Assembly: GCF_905171765.1 (NCBI RefSeq)
Contig: NC_053395.1
Coordinates: 189,103,577-189,167,576 of the forward strand
Length of the DNA: 64,000 nt
DNA from: Bufo bufo
Taxonomy: Eukaryota; Chordata; Amphibia; Anura; Bufonidae
Reading direction: 5' to 3'
The position numbers were made by a program, and so were the translations under genes. A model generated the notes under the pieces. It was given only the letters and a program-made list of their open reading frames with translations. It made no database searches and was not told the DNA's origin. Position 1 is the first letter of the stretch, and each line of letters starts with the position of its first letter. Below are positions 1 to 10,734 of the stretch, one piece after another.

Positions 1-356
1 AGCCTCAGGGTGAGGGCAGTGGCGGCCATCTTAACTGAATAGTGAAATTGCAGTTTTATGCAGACTGGTTGCTAAGGGCTGAATCTTATTAAATATGGGG
101 TAAGTCAGTCTAATAGTAACTGATTCTGGAATATCATGTTATTAGTAACTACATATATGAACATTTTAATTAGGGTCTAAGTGTGACAGTTATCCTTTAA
201 GTTATAGCAGCCAGAGTTTATTACCTGCTGTTGTAATTAGATCCATACAGCAGCTCTTTCTGGATTGACAGAAGAGGGAATGCAGGAGAGATTGTTCTCT
301 GTTCACCATGCCTCTCCACTGTTGGCATGTTGCAGCGATCTGTGAGAGGTGTTTGT
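1..356. other. Unassigned left flank
   Basis: No convincing coding potential is seen. The part nearest the TTAA at 357-360 may be the left half of an older repeat, because the sequence right of the neighbouring DNA element (from 4100) starts with a TTAA-AGGGC end and finishes with its own TTAA-type end near 4480. Confidence 0.3.
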
Positions 357-378
357 TTAACCACCTCCCGACCGCCGA

Positions 379-675
379 ACGCACGGATGCGTCCAGAAGG
401 TGGTTGATTCATTCCTCCTGGACGCATCCGTGCGTCATCTCGCGAGACGCGAGATTTCCTGTGAACGCGCGCACACAGGCGCGCGCGTTCACAGGAACGG
501 AAGGTAAGCGAGTGGATCTCCAGCCTGCCAGCGGCGATCGTTCGCTGGCAGGCTGGAGATGTAATTTTTTTAACCCCTAACAGGTATATTAGACACTGTT
601 ATGATAACAGCGTCTAATATACCTGCTACCTGGTCCTCTGGTGGTCCCTTTTGCTTGGATCGACCACCAGAGGAC
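379..675. repeat. Six consecutive perfect hairpins
   Basis: Six adjacent inverted repeats fill the left subterminal region. The arms are 379-396/418-435 (18 bp), 438-444/448-454 (7 bp), 458-472/481-495 (15 bp), 516-533/543-560 (18 bp), 581-594/612-625 (14 bp) and 633-646/662-675 (14 bp). Arm pairing was checked base by base. They share no obvious sequence with each other, so this is a series of distinct stems rather than one repeated unit. Confidence 0.85.
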
Positions 676-780
676 ACAGGCAGCACAGTAAAGTAGCACC
701 AAACACCCCTACACTACACTACACCCCCCCGTCACTTATTAACCCCTTATGAACCACTGATCACCCCTGATCACCCCATA

Positions 781-1778
781 TAGACTCCCTGATCACCCCC
801 TGTCATTGATCACCCCCCTGTCATTGATCACCCCCCTGTAAGGCTCCATTCAGATGTCCGTCTGATTTTTACGGATCCACTGATACATGTATCGGATCCG
901 CAAAACACGTACGGACATTTGAATGGAGCCTTACAGGGGGGTGATCAATGACGGAGGTGATCACCCCATATAGACTCCCTGATCACCCCCCTGTCATTGA
1001 TCACCCCCCTGTCATTGATCACCCCCCTGTAAGGCTGCATTCAGATGTCCGTATGTTTTTTACGGATCCACGGATACATGGATCGGATCCGCAAAACACA
1101 TACGGACATCTAAATGGAGCCTTATTGGGGGGTGATCAATGACAGGGGGGTGATCACCCCATATAGACTCCCTGATCACCCCCCTGTCATTGATCACCCC
1201 CCTGTAAGGCTGCATTCAGATGTCCGTATGTTTTTTACGGATCCACGGATACATGGATCGGATCCGCAAAACACATACGGACATCTGAATGGAGCCTTAT
1301 AGGGGGGTGATCAATGACAGGGGGGTGATCACCCCATATAGACTCCCTGATCACCCCCCTGTCATTGATCACCCCCCTGTCATTGATCATCCCCCTGTAA
1401 GGCTGCATTCAGATGTCCGTATGTTTTTTACGGATCCACGGATACATGGATCGGATCCGCAAAACACATACGGACATCTGAATGGAGCCTTATAGGGGGG
1501 TGATCAATGACAGGGGGGTGATCACCCCATATAGACTCCCTGATCACCCCCCTGTCATTGATCACCCCCCTGTCATTGATCACCCCCCTGTAAGGCTGCA
1601 TTCAGATGTCCGTATGTTTTTTACGGATACATGGATCGGATCCGCAAAACACATACGGACATCTGAATGGAGCCTTATAGGGCGGTGATCAATGACAGGG
1701 GGGTGATCACCCCATATAGACTCCCTGATCACCCCCCTGTCATTGATCACCCCCCTGTAAGGCTCCATTCAGACATTT
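781..1778. repeat. Tandem array of hairpin units inside the TTAA element
   Basis: Five units of about 175-195 bp follow one another. Each holds an imperfect palindrome of about 100 bp (an AAGGCTNCATTCAGATGTCC arm, a central GGATCCACNGATACATG segment, and the inverted arm). Units are joined by copies of a short motif built on TGATCACCCCCCTGTCAT and its reverse complement. The ORFs reported across it (HPPVIDHPPV repeats) are artefacts of the array. Confidence 0.85.
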
Positions 1779-1789
1779 TTTTGGCCCAA

Positions 1790-3560
1790 GTTAGCGGAAA
1801 TATTTTTTTTTTTCATATTCCTCTAACTTGTGTCAAAAAATAAAATCTCACATGAACTCACCATACCCCTCACGGAATCCAAATGCGTAACATTTTTTAG
1901 ACGTTTATATTCCAGACTTCTTCTCACGCTTTAGGGCCCCTAGAATGCCAGGGCAGTATAAATACCCCACATGTGACCCCATTTCGGAAAGAAGACACCC
2001 CAAGGTATTCCGTGAGGGGCATATTGAGTCCATGAAAGATTGAAATTTTTGTCCCAAGTTAGCGGAAAGGGAGACTTTGTGAGAAAAAAAAAAAAATCTA
2101 TTTCCGCTAACTTGTGCCAAAAAAAAAAAAATTCTATGAACTCGCCATGCCCCTCATTGAATACCTTGGGGTGTCTTCTTTCCAAAATGGGGTCACATGT
2201 GGGGTATTTATACTGCCCACCTAGGCTGCAAAAAAGTGTCACACATCTGGTATCACCGTACTCAGGAGAAGTTGGGCAATGTGTTTTGGGGTGACTTTTT
2301 ACATATACCCATGCTGGGTGAGAGAAATATCTTGGCAAAAGACAACTTTTCCCATTTTTTTATACAAAGTTGGCATTTGACTGAGATATTTATCTCACCC
2401 AGCATGGGTATATGTAAAATGACACCCCAAAACACATTGCCCAACTTCTCCTGAGTACGGCGATACCAGATGTGTGACACTTTTTTGCAGCCTAGGTGTG
2501 CAAAGGGGCCCACATTCCAAAGAGCACCTTTCGGATTTCACCAGCCATTTTTTACAGATTTTGATTTCAAACTACTTCTCACGCATTTGGGCCCCTAAAA
2601 TGCCAGGGCAGTATAACTTCCCCACAAGTGACCCCATTTTGGAAAGAAGACACCCCCAGGTATTTCGTGATGGGCATAGTGAGTTCATGGAAGTTTTTTA
2701 TTTTTTGTCACAAGTTAGTGGAATATGAGACTTTGTAAGAAAAAAAAATAAATCATCATTTTCCGCTAACTTGTGACAAAAAGTAAAAAATTCTAGGAAC
2801 TCGCCATGCCCCTCACGGAATACCTTGGGGTGTCTTCTTTCCAAAATGGGGTCACTTGTGGGGTAGTTATACTGCCCTGGCATTCTAGGGGCCCTAATGT
2901 GTGGTAAGTAGTTTGAAATCAGAATCTGTAAAAAATGGCCGGTGAAATCCTAAAGGTGCTCTTTGGAATGTGGGCCCCTTTGCCCACCTAGGCTGCAAAA
3001 AAGTGTCACACATGTGGTGTCGCCGTACTTAGGAGAAGTTGGGCAATGTGTTTTGGGGTGTCATTTTACATATACCCATGCTGGGTGAGATAAATATCTT
3101 GGTCAAATGCCAACTTTGTATAAAAAAATGGGAAAAGTTGTCTTTTGCCAAGATATTTCTCTCACCCAGCATGGGTATATGTAAAATGACACCCCAAAAC
3201 ACATTGCCCAACTTCTCCTGAGTACGGCAATACCACATGTGTGACACTTTTTTGCAGCCTAAGTGGGCAAAGGGGCCCACAATCAAAAGAGCACCTTTCG
3301 GATTTCACCGGCCATTTTTTACAGATTTTGATATCAAATTACTTTGCACGCATTTGGGCCCCTAAAATGCCAGGGCAGTATAACTACCCCACAAGTGACC
3401 CCATTTTGGAAAGAAGACACCCCAAGGTATTCGCTGATGGGCATAGTGAGTTCATAGAAGTTTTTATTTTTTGTCACAAGTTAGTGGAATATGAGACTTT
3501 GTAAGAAAAAAAAAAATCATCATTTTCCGCTAACTTGTGACAAAAAATAAAAAGTTCTAT
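1790..3560. repeat. Mosaic of inverted and direct subrepeats
   Basis: The same blocks recur in alternating orientation. One runs from a GCCAGGGCAGTATAA motif through a GAAAGAAGACACCCCAAGG motif to an AAGTTAGCGGAAA motif; another contains TACCCATGCTGGGTGAGA. Examples are 1945-2130 against 2700-2890, 2280-2470 against 3050-3240, and 2590-2780 against 3365-3545. This would fold into long hairpins. ORFs here are low-information translations of the repeats. Confidence 0.8.
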
Positions 3561-4099
3561 GAACTCACTATGCCCATCAGCGAATACCTTAGGGTGTCTA
3601 CTTTCCGAAATGGGGTCATTTGTGGGGTGTTTGTACTGTCTGACAATTGTAGAACCTCAGGAAACATGACAGGTGCTCAGAAAGTCAGAGCTGCTTCAAA
3701 AAGCGGAAATTCACATTTTTGTACCATAGTTTGTAAACGCTATAACTTTTACCCAAACATTTTTTTTTTTTATCAAAGACATGTAGAACAATAAATTTAG
3801 AGAAAAATTTATATATGGATGTCGTTTTTTTTGCAAAATTTTACAACTGAAAGTGAAAAATGTCATTTTTTTGCAAAAAAATCGTTAAATTTCGATTAAT
3901 AACAAAAAATGTAAAAATGTCAGCAGCAATGAAATACCACCAAATGAAAGCTCTATTAGTGAGAAGAAAAGGAGGTTAATTTCATTTGGGTGGTAAGTTG
4001 CATGACCGAGCAATAAACGGTGAAAGTAGTGTAGGTTAGAAGTGTAAAAAGTGGCCTGGTCATTAAGGGTGTTTAAGCTAAGGGGGCTGAGGTGGTTAA

Positions 4100-4485
4100 A
4101 GGGCAGTACAGGAAAGAGGCTTGCTGGCAGTTCTCTTCTGTAGTGCGAGCTACTTTCTCATACTGTGCCTGAGATGGATATTGAAGCGCATGGGACAGCA
4201 CAAGACTTTAGGAGAAGACAGGGGTAATCACGTTTACACTGCATGGCTCTGTCAATCAAAGTGCAGAGAGTGCGTCAGCTGCAAAGAGAACAGAGCCTCT
4301 CGGAGTAACGACAACGCCCCCGTTGCTCCTAGAGGCTAATTTGCATATATAAAAAATGTATTTTCCTCAGCAATGCGGGCACATAGGAACATGGGACCAA
4401 CACAGATGTCTTCAGCTGCCAAGCGCACATGTAACAGGTCAGCCAGTTTCCTAGGTATAGATCTGCTGACAGATGCCCTTTAATG
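4100..4485. repeat. Repeat fragment ending TGACAGATGCCCTTTAA
   Basis: This looks like the remainder of a TTAA-ended MITE into which the larger TTAA element inserted. The right end reads, inward from the minus strand, TTAAAGGGCATCTGTCAG. No coding function is seen, and the ORF at 4121-4339 is not conserved-looking. An identical second copy is at 12812-13195. Confidence 0.5.
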
Positions 4486-4712
4486 TGTGTAACTATGTGT
4501 GTGTATTTTGTATGTTTGTGTGTAATATGTATCTATGTGTGTGCAATGTGTATTTTCGGATTTGTCCTTCCCTACCTTTATTCTTAGCTTAACATATCCC
4601 AAGAGGAGTGGCGTGAGATGGCCAGATTTAAAAAAAAAACTTTTATGCTACGTCTGACAGGATAACGCACAAGTTTATTTTTTTCGAAGCTGGTCATCTT
4701 ACATCATTTGTC

Positions 4713-5500
4713 TTAGGCCCCTTTCACACGAGCGAGTATTCCGCGCGGATGCGATGCGGGAGGTGAACGCATTGCACCCGCACTGAATACTGACCCATTC
4801 ATTTCTATGGGGCTGTGCACACGAGCGGTGATTTTCACTCATCACTTTTGCGTTGCGTGAAAATCGCAGCATGCTCCTCTTTGTGCGTTTTTCACGTAAC
4901 GCAGGCCCCATAGAAATGAATGGGGTTGCGTGAAAATCGCAAGCATCCGCAAGCAAGTGCGGATGCGGTGCGATTTTCACGCACGGTTGCTAGGAGACGA
5001 TCGGGATGGAGACCCGAACCTTATTATTTTCCCTTATAACATGGTTATAAGGGAAAATAATAGCATTCTGAATACAGAATGCATAGTAAAACAGGGCTGG
5101 AGGGGTTAAAAAAAAATAAAAAGTCATTTAACTCACCTTTATCCACTTGCTCGCGTAGCCGGCATCTCCGTCTGACTCTTTTACTGTCTAGGACCTGTGG
5201 AGAGCATTTTTTATTTTTTTTAACCCCCTCCCGCCCTGTTTTACTTAGCATTCTGTATTCAGAATGCTATTATTTTCCCTTATAACCATGTTATAAGGGA
5301 AAATAATACTATTTACAGAACACCGATCCCAAGCCCGAACTTCTGTGAAGAAGTTCGGGTTTGGGTACCAAACACGCGCGATTTTTCTCACGCGAGTGCA
5401 AAACGCATTACAAGGTTTTGCACTCGCGCGGAAAAATCGCGGGTGTTCCCGCAACGCACCCGGACATTTTTCCGCAACGCACGTGTGAAAGAGGCCTTAG
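4713..5500. mobile_element. Long-hairpin MITE, copy A (palindrome deleted)
   Basis: Terminal inverted repeats read TTAGGCCCCTTTCACACG on the left and CACGTGTGAAAGAGGCCTTA on the right. Internal paired blocks include the TTCCCTTATAAC motif near 5030 and again near 5275. Compared with copy B (13424-14453), about 242 bp of the central palindrome is missing after 5218, so the inverted arms no longer meet symmetrically. It has no coding capacity. Confidence 0.8.
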
Positions 5501-5894
5501 GATATCTAATTCTAGAGGAAAGGAAAGGAACGACACATCAGTATATGCGCTTGTAATGTGTGTGTGTATGTGTGTGTGTATAAGCAATGTATGTGTGTGT
5601 GTCGTATAGCATCGCTATATATGTTTGTGGCCTAGCGATGCTCTGTATGCATGTATAGCAGTACAATGAAAGTATGGTATAGTGTCGCTATGTTTAAATG
5701 CGTTGTAACGATACCATGAATGTGTATGGTGCAGCAATATTATATACTTATATGTGTGTGGTATAGAAGTATGGGTATATGTAAAATGACACCCCAAAAC
5801 ACATTGCCCAACTTCTCCTGAGTACGGCGATACCAGATGTGTGACACTTTTTTGCAGCCTAGGTGTGCAAAGGGGCCCACATTCCAAAGAGCAC
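5501..5894. other. Low-complexity GT-rich stretch and duplication junction
   Basis: It contains (GT)n-like sequence at 5558-5603 and then the tandem-duplication junction at 5771. From 5771 to 5899 it repeats 2404-2530 almost exactly, up to the gypsy insertion point. Confidence 0.7.
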
Positions 5895-5899
5895 CTTTC

Positions 5900-6391
5900 T
5901 GTCACGGAACCATGAACCAGACGTACAACAAGAGATAAGTGAAAATAAGGAGGCTTTATTGAAAATAAAGCTGTAAAGCAAAAGTCCAAACGGATGGTGA
6001 AAGCCGAGCAGAGTCTTTGCGAAGCCAGAGGTCAGGAACCAGAAGGGTAGTCAGACGAAGCCAGGATCAGGAACCAGCAGGGTAGTCAGACGAAGCCAGG
6101 ATCAGGAACCAGCAGGGTAGTCAGACGAAGCCAGGATCAGGAACCAGCAGGGTAGTCAGACGAAGCCAGGATCAGGAACCAGAAGCAGCAGCAGTCTTAG
6201 AAGCATGTGAACACAAGAGGACCAAGCAAGGAACTGAAGCCACAGACCTCCTATATATATGAGCTAGGCATCCAGCTCCTCCCAGGGGAAGGAGGAGCCG
6301 CAGGGTGGAAGGCTACAAGAAACCCAGGACCCAAGATGGCCGCCAGCACATGTCAAACGAAGGAGAGCAGCAAGCAGGTAAGACCATGACA
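5900..6391 (-). repeat. 3' LTR of gypsy family 1
   Basis: It is 492 bp with TGTCATGG...CCGTGACA ends on the minus strand. A 35-bp unit (AGGAACCAGCAGGGTAGTCA...) is repeated about 4.5 times at 6034-6185. In minus-strand reading there is a TATATATAGG TATA-like box near 6250-6260 and an AATAAA signal at 5955-5960, in the order expected for U3, R and U5. Confidence 0.95.
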
Positions 6392-6406
6392 GTACCTCCC
6401 CCTCAA
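6392..6406 (-). other. Polypurine tract of gypsy family 1
   Basis: The minus strand reads TTGAGGGGGAGGTAC immediately before the LTR. This is the expected primer site for plus-strand DNA synthesis. It overlaps the stop codon of the Gag-Pol ORF (TGA at 6403-6405), so the element has essentially no 3' untranslated spacer. Confidence 0.85.
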
Positions 6407-9400
6407 GGGCCCCTCCTCCGCGGAGCACAAAACGGTTTCTGAGGGAAGCGTGCGTGGAAGGCTCGGAGCAAGGCAGGAGCATGGACATCTGCGGAGGGAA
6501 CCCAGGAACGCTCCTCTGGACCATAACCACGCCAATGGACCAAAAACTGCAACCGACCGCGGACCAGGCGTGAGTCCAGGATATTGCTCACCTCATATTC
6601 CTCACGATTGCCCACTTGGACCGGACGAGGCCGAGGAACCGAGGAAGTGAAACGATTACACACCAGTGGCTTCAACAGGGAGACATGAAACACGTTGGAG
6701 ATCCGCATGCCAGGAGGAAGCGCAAGGGCATAGGCTACCGGGTTTACCCTGCGAAGCACTCGGAAGGGACCAACAAAGCGAGGCGCCAGCTTGGGAGTGG
6801 GCACTCGAAGGTTGAGGTTGCGGGTGGACAACCATACACGGTCTCCGACCTGGTAGGAAGGAGCAGGCGCTCGTCTGCGATCAGCCTGGAATCTCTGGCG
6901 CTGCGCAGAGACCTCAAGGGACTTCTGGATCTGTACCCAAGAAGCACGTAGGACGGAAAGGTGATCCTCCACAGCCGGAATATCCTGGGGAGAGAATACC
7001 TCCGGTAACACGGCAGGTTGGAACCCATAATTGGCCATGAAGGGAGACGTCCCAGAGGAAGAGTTCACCGCCGTGTTCCTGGCAAACTCAGCCCAAGGCA
7101 GGAGGTCAACCCAATTGTCTTGGTGATCGGAGACATAGCAACGAAGGAATTGCTCCAAGGCCTGATTGGATCGTTCTGCGGCCCCATTGGACTGAGGGTG
7201 GTAGGCCGAGGAGAAGGAGAGATGAACCCCCAACTGGGAGCAAAAGGCGCGCCAGAACCTGGACACAAACTGACTCCCCCGATCCGACACAATCTCCTTA
7301 GGCAAACCGTGCAACCGGAAGACCTCCCTGGCAAAAATCGTGGCCAACTCTTGTGCAGAGGGTAACTTCTTGAGAGGAACACAGTGGCACATTTTGGAAA
7401 ACCGATCCACAATCATGAGAATGACCGTATGGCCTCGGGATGCAGGGAGGTCCACAATGAAATCCATCCCCAGGTGTGACCATGGGCGCTCCCCGGTGGC
7501 TATGGGTTGCAGAAGGCCCAACGGAAGGTGCCGAGGGGACTTACTCTGGGCACAAACGGAGCATGCCGCTACATATGCGGCGATGTCGGAACGTAGGGAA
7601 GGCCACCAGAACAGACGTGAAACAGCCCAGGACAGCTGATTCTTTCCAGGATGCCCCGCGGTCTTGGAGTTATGGTAGGTTCGCAACAACCGAGTGCGCA
7701 ACTCCTCAGGCACAAAACATCTGCCGTTGGGTCTCCCAGAGGGAGCACCAGATTGAGCCGCCAAAATCTGCTCACCCAGGGGAGAGGTCAGGCTGGTGCG
7801 AATGGCGGCCAGGATCTGATTCGGAGGTATGACCGAAGTCGGAATCGACTCCTCCCTGGACAGCTCGGAGTACTGCCGTGATAAGGCATCCGCCCTGATG
7901 TTCTTGGAACCGGGTAGGTAGGAGACCACGTAATTAAAACGTGACAAGAACAGAGCCCATCTGGCCTGACGTGGTGTCAATCTCTTGGCCTCAGAATGGT
8001 AGGTCAGATTCTTGTGGTCCGTCAGGATGAGAACCGGAACCACCGAACCCTCGAGCAAGTGCCTCCATTCTTTAAGGGCCTGCACGATGGCCAATAACTC
8101 CCTGTCACCAATCTGATAGTTGCACTCCGCGGAAGACAGTTTCCGGGAGTAAAACCCACAAGGAAGCAGAGGACCCTCTGGTGTTCTACGCTGAGACAGA
8201 AGGGCGCCTACTCCCGTCTCAGACGCGTCCACCTCGAGGACAAAGGGCAACCCAGGGTTGGGATGCGACAGAATCGGAGCCGACACAAAGGCGGACTTTA
8301 GGGCCTCAAAAGCTCGGATGGCCTCGAGCGGCCAGACCTGGGAATTACTGCCCTTCCTGGTCAGATCCGTGAGAGGCTTGGCCAGCATGGAAAAGTCCCT
8401 GATGAACTTCCGATAATAATTGGCGAAGCCCAAAAAGCGCTGCAGGGAACGAAGACCACTGGGCTGGGGCCACTGTAAGACAGCCGAGACCTTCTCAGGA
8501 TCCATGGAGAACCCCTCAGCGGAAATGATGTAACCTAAGAAGGTTACCTGGGATCGGTGAAATTCGCATTTCTCAAGCTTACCGAACAGCTTGTTCTCTC
8601 GTAACCGTTGCAACACTCGTCTGACATCCAGAATGTGGGCCTCCATGGATTCAGAATATACCAAGATGTCATCCAAATAGACTACCACACACTGCTGCAA
8701 CAGGTCACGGAAAACATCGTTGATGAATTCCTGAAAGACTGCGGGCGCATTGCACAACCCAAAGGGCATAACCAAGGATTCGTAATGACTGGTCCTGGTG
8801 TTAAACGCGGTCTTCCACTCATCGCCCGCCTTGATCCTTACCAGGTTATATGCCGCCCTCAGGTCGAGTTTGGTAAAGACCGTGGCCCCTTTAAGGCGAT
8901 CGAACAGCTCGGAAATCAAGGGTATCGGGTAAGCGTTCTTGATCGTGATGCGATTGAGACCCCTGTAATCGATGCAAGGCCTCAACTCACCGCCCTTCTT
9001 TTTCACAAAGAAAAATCCAGCCCCTGCCGGGGACGAAGATTTGCGAATGTGTCCGCGTGAAAGCGCCTCCCTCACGTACTCCTCCATGGCCTCATTCTCC
9101 GCTACCGACAGTGGATAGACTTTGCCACGAGGAGGAACGGCACCAGATTGTAACTCTATGGCACAATCGTATGGGCGGTGCGGAGGTAGGGCAACCGCGC
9201 GCACCTTATCGAATACATCCCGGTACTCCTCGTATTCAGGAGGCAACAGAGAGTCCGAGGAAGTACACAGCAACTTGACAGACCCATGGATGCAACTAGC
9301 CCCACACTGCGGTGACCACGAGAGGATCTCGACCGATCTCCAATCGAAAGTCGGATTATGCTTCTGGAGCCAGGGGTACCCCAAGACCACCGAGTAGTGT

Positions 9401-10734
9401 GGAGACGAAATAACCTGGAGGCAGACCGACTCTCTGTGAACGGCACCAATGGCTATCCCCACTGGAAGGGTCTCATGAGTCACGTGTGGCGGCAGAAGGG
9501 GTCTGCCGTCTATCGCCTCAAGAGCCAGTGGGGAACCTCGAGCCTGCAGAGGAATGGAATTGGCGGCAGCGAACACACTATCAATGAACAAACCACCAGC
9601 ACCAGAGTCCACCAACGCCTGGGTCGTCACCGAGCCCCCGACCCAGGAGAGGACAACAGTGATCAGTGGTTTGTCAACACGGGAAACCGGGGACGAGGAG
9701 ACTCCACCCAAGATCTGCCCCCGACAGGATCTCAGGGTACGAGCGTTTCCCGGACGGTTCGGACATGCCAACCGAAAATGCCCACCGAGACCACAGTACA
9801 TGCATCGGCCCTCGCGTCTCCGGAGTGCCCTCTCCCCCTCGGACAGGCGAGCAAACCCCAGCTGCATGGGTTCACCCCCAGACAAGTCATCCCCAGGAGG
9901 CGTGGGAGGAGAGGGAGGCACGGGTGGGACAGCAAACGTAGGCACCAATCTGTTAGAAGACCTCCGCAGGTTCTCCTTAAAGGAAGGTCTCTCCCTGAGT
10001 CTGGTGTCAATCAAAATCAGGAAAGAAATAAGAGACTCGAGCTCAACTGGTAGGTCCTTAGCTGCAACCTCATCCTTCAAGGCATCCGAGAGACCATGAG
10101 AGAAAGCAGCGACCAGAGCCTCATTATTCCAGCCCACCTCTGCTGCCAGGGTACGAAACTCAATGGCGTATTCAGCTACGGATCGTGAACCCTGTCTGAT
10201 GGACATAAGGAGCCTCGCAGCAGAGGCAGCACGAGCCGGCACATCGAATACCTTCCGAAGAGAAGCAACAAAACCGGAAAACTCGGCAACCACCGGATTG
10301 TTGTTCTCCCATAAAGGGCTGGCCCAGGCCAAGGCCTTGTCCGAGAGCAGCGAGATCAAGAAGCCCACCTTTGATCTCTCAGTAGGAAAGGCATGTGGCA
10401 GCAACTCGAAATAAATGCCCACCTGGTTAAGGAAACCTCGGCACTGAGTTGGCTCTCCCCCAAAGCGCTGTGGAAGAGGGGCAGAACCGGTCATACCCCG
10501 AAACACCGCGGGCGCAACAACAGGTGTCGGGGTAGACTCTGGCGCAACAACCGGAGCGGCAGTAGGAGCGAGCCCAGGAGCGACAACCGACCCATCGGCA
10601 ACGGGAGCGAAATGAGCCGTGCGTTCAAGCAGGGTTTGCAACGCCACAGCGAACCGACCCAACAGGTGATCCTGCTGATCAAGTCTGGCAACCAGCGTGG
10701 GTAGCGAGGATGGCCCTGTACCGTCAGAATTCAT
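6403..10734 (-). CDS. Gag-Pol polyprotein of gypsy chromovirus, intact
   Basis: This is one open frame of 1443 codons encoding the structural and enzymatic proteins of a retrotransposon. Gag (about 80-260) has the helical retrotransposon-gag region (GFLISLLSDKALAWA). A CCHC zinc knuckle has C311, C314, H319 and C324. The aspartic protease active site is DSGA at 376-379. Reverse transcriptase has YLDD at 686-689. RNase H has acidic residues near D836, E879 and D906. The integrase zinc domain has H1021, H1028, C1058 and C1061, and the catalytic triad is D1091, D1151, E1187. A chromodomain (about 1378-1430, VHWRGYGPEERSW) ends the protein and in chromoviruses guides integration to marked chromatin. 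Gag and Pol share one frame, so there is no frameshift site to regulate their ratio. The ATG lies 13 nt from the 5' LTR. Confidence 0.95.
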   Translation of the reverse strand: MNSDGTGPSSLPTLVARLDQQDHLLGRFAVALQTLLERTAHFAPVADGSVVAPGLAPTAAPVVAPESTPTPVVAPAVFRGMTGSAPLPQRFGGEPTQCRGFLNQVGIYFELLPHAFPTERSKVGFLISLLSDKALAWASPLWENNNPVVAEFSGFVASLRKVFDVPARAASAARLLMSIRQGSRSVAEYAIEFRTLAAEVGWNNEALVAAFSHGLSDALKDEVAAKDLPVELESLISFLILIDTRLRERPSFKENLRRSSNRLVPTFAVPPVPPSPPTPPGDDLSGGEPMQLGFARLSEGERALRRREGRCMYCGLGGHFRLACPNRPGNARTLRSCRGQILGGVSSSPVSRVDKPLITVVLSWVGGSVTTQALVDSGAGGLFIDSVFAAANSIPLQARGSPLALEAIDGRPLLPPHVTHETLPVGIAIGAVHRESVCLQVISSPHYSVVLGYPWLQKHNPTFDWRSVEILSWSPQCGASCIHGSVKLLCTSSDSLLPPEYEEYRDVFDKVRAVALPPHRPYDCAIELQSGAVPPRGKVYPLSVAENEAMEEYVREALSRGHIRKSSSPAGAGFFFVKKKGGELRPCIDYRGLNRITIKNAYPIPLISELFDRLKGATVFTKLDLRAAYNLVRIKAGDEWKTAFNTRTSHYESLVMPFGLCNAPAVFQEFINDVFRDLLQQCVVVYLDDILVYSESMEAHILDVRRVLQRLRENKLFGKLEKCEFHRSQVTFLGYIISAEGFSMDPEKVSAVLQWPQPSGLRSLQRFLGFANYYRKFIRDFSMLAKPLTDLTRKGSNSQVWPLEAIRAFEALKSAFVSAPILSHPNPGLPFVLEVDASETGVGALLSQRRTPEGPLLPCGFYSRKLSSAECNYQIGDRELLAIVQALKEWRHLLEGSVVPVLILTDHKNLTYHSEAKRLTPRQARWALFLSRFNYVVSYLPGSKNIRADALSRQYSELSREESIPTSVIPPNQILAAIRTSLTSPLGEQILAAQSGAPSGRPNGRCFVPEELRTRLLRTYHNSKTAGHPGKNQLSWAVSRLFWWPSLRSDIAAYVAACSVCAQSKSPRHLPLGLLQPIATGERPWSHLGMDFIVDLPASRGHTVILMIVDRFSKMCHCVPLKKLPSAQELATIFAREVFRLHGLPKEIVSDRGSQFVSRFWRAFCSQLGVHLSFSSAYHPQSNGAAERSNQALEQFLRCYVSDHQDNWVDLLPWAEFARNTAVNSSSGTSPFMANYGFQPAVLPEVFSPQDIPAVEDHLSVLRASWVQIQKSLEVSAQRQRFQADRRRAPAPSYQVGDRVWLSTRNLNLRVPTPKLAPRFVGPFRVLRRVNPVAYALALPPGMRISNVFHVSLLKPLVCNRFTSSVPRPRPVQVGNREEYEVSNILDSRLVRGRLQFLVHWRGYGPEERSWVPSADVHAPALLRAFHARFPQKPFCAPRRRGP

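Larger units (their letters stand above)
357..4099. mobile_element. TTAA-flanked non-autonomous DNA transposon (copy A)
   Basis: The element body is 361-4095. Both ends read CCACCTC when viewed inward, and both are flanked by TTAA (357-360 and 4096-4099), the target duplication used by piggyBac and Kolobok superfamilies. No transposase is encoded. From left to right the body has a run of perfect hairpins (379-675), a tandem array (about 841-1775), a mosaic of inverted and direct subrepeats (1790-3560) and an AT-rich right end. The segment from 2404 rightwards lies in a tandem duplication, so a second right half lies at 11240-12807. The superfamily is inferred from TTAA and short inverted ends only. 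Confidence 0.75.
2404..5772. repeat. Tandem segmental duplication, copy A
   Basis: This 3369-bp segment recurs in direct orientation at 5771-14725. It runs from inside the TTAA element, through its right end, to the hairpin MITE and beyond. At 5771 the text switches from GGTATAGAAGTAT to GGGTATATGTAAAATG, which is the sequence at 2404 onward. Copy A keeps the uninterrupted site GAGCACCTTTCGGATTTC at 2520-2537, where copy B has the gypsy insertion. Copy A lacks about 242 bp of a palindrome that copy B has. Confidence 0.85.

Noticed and set aside
948..1768. Repeated ORFs encoding HPPVIDHPPV peptides
   Set aside because: They follow the tandem array units exactly and have no independent start context or conservation.
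841..1778. Possible CRISPR-like array
   Set aside because: Repeat units are long, contain palindromes and are joined by further repeats rather than unique spacers. The setting is a vertebrate transposon.
6616..10704. Many plus-strand ORFs across the family 1 gypsy body
   Set aside because: They are antisense shadows of the 1443-codon Gag-Pol frame.
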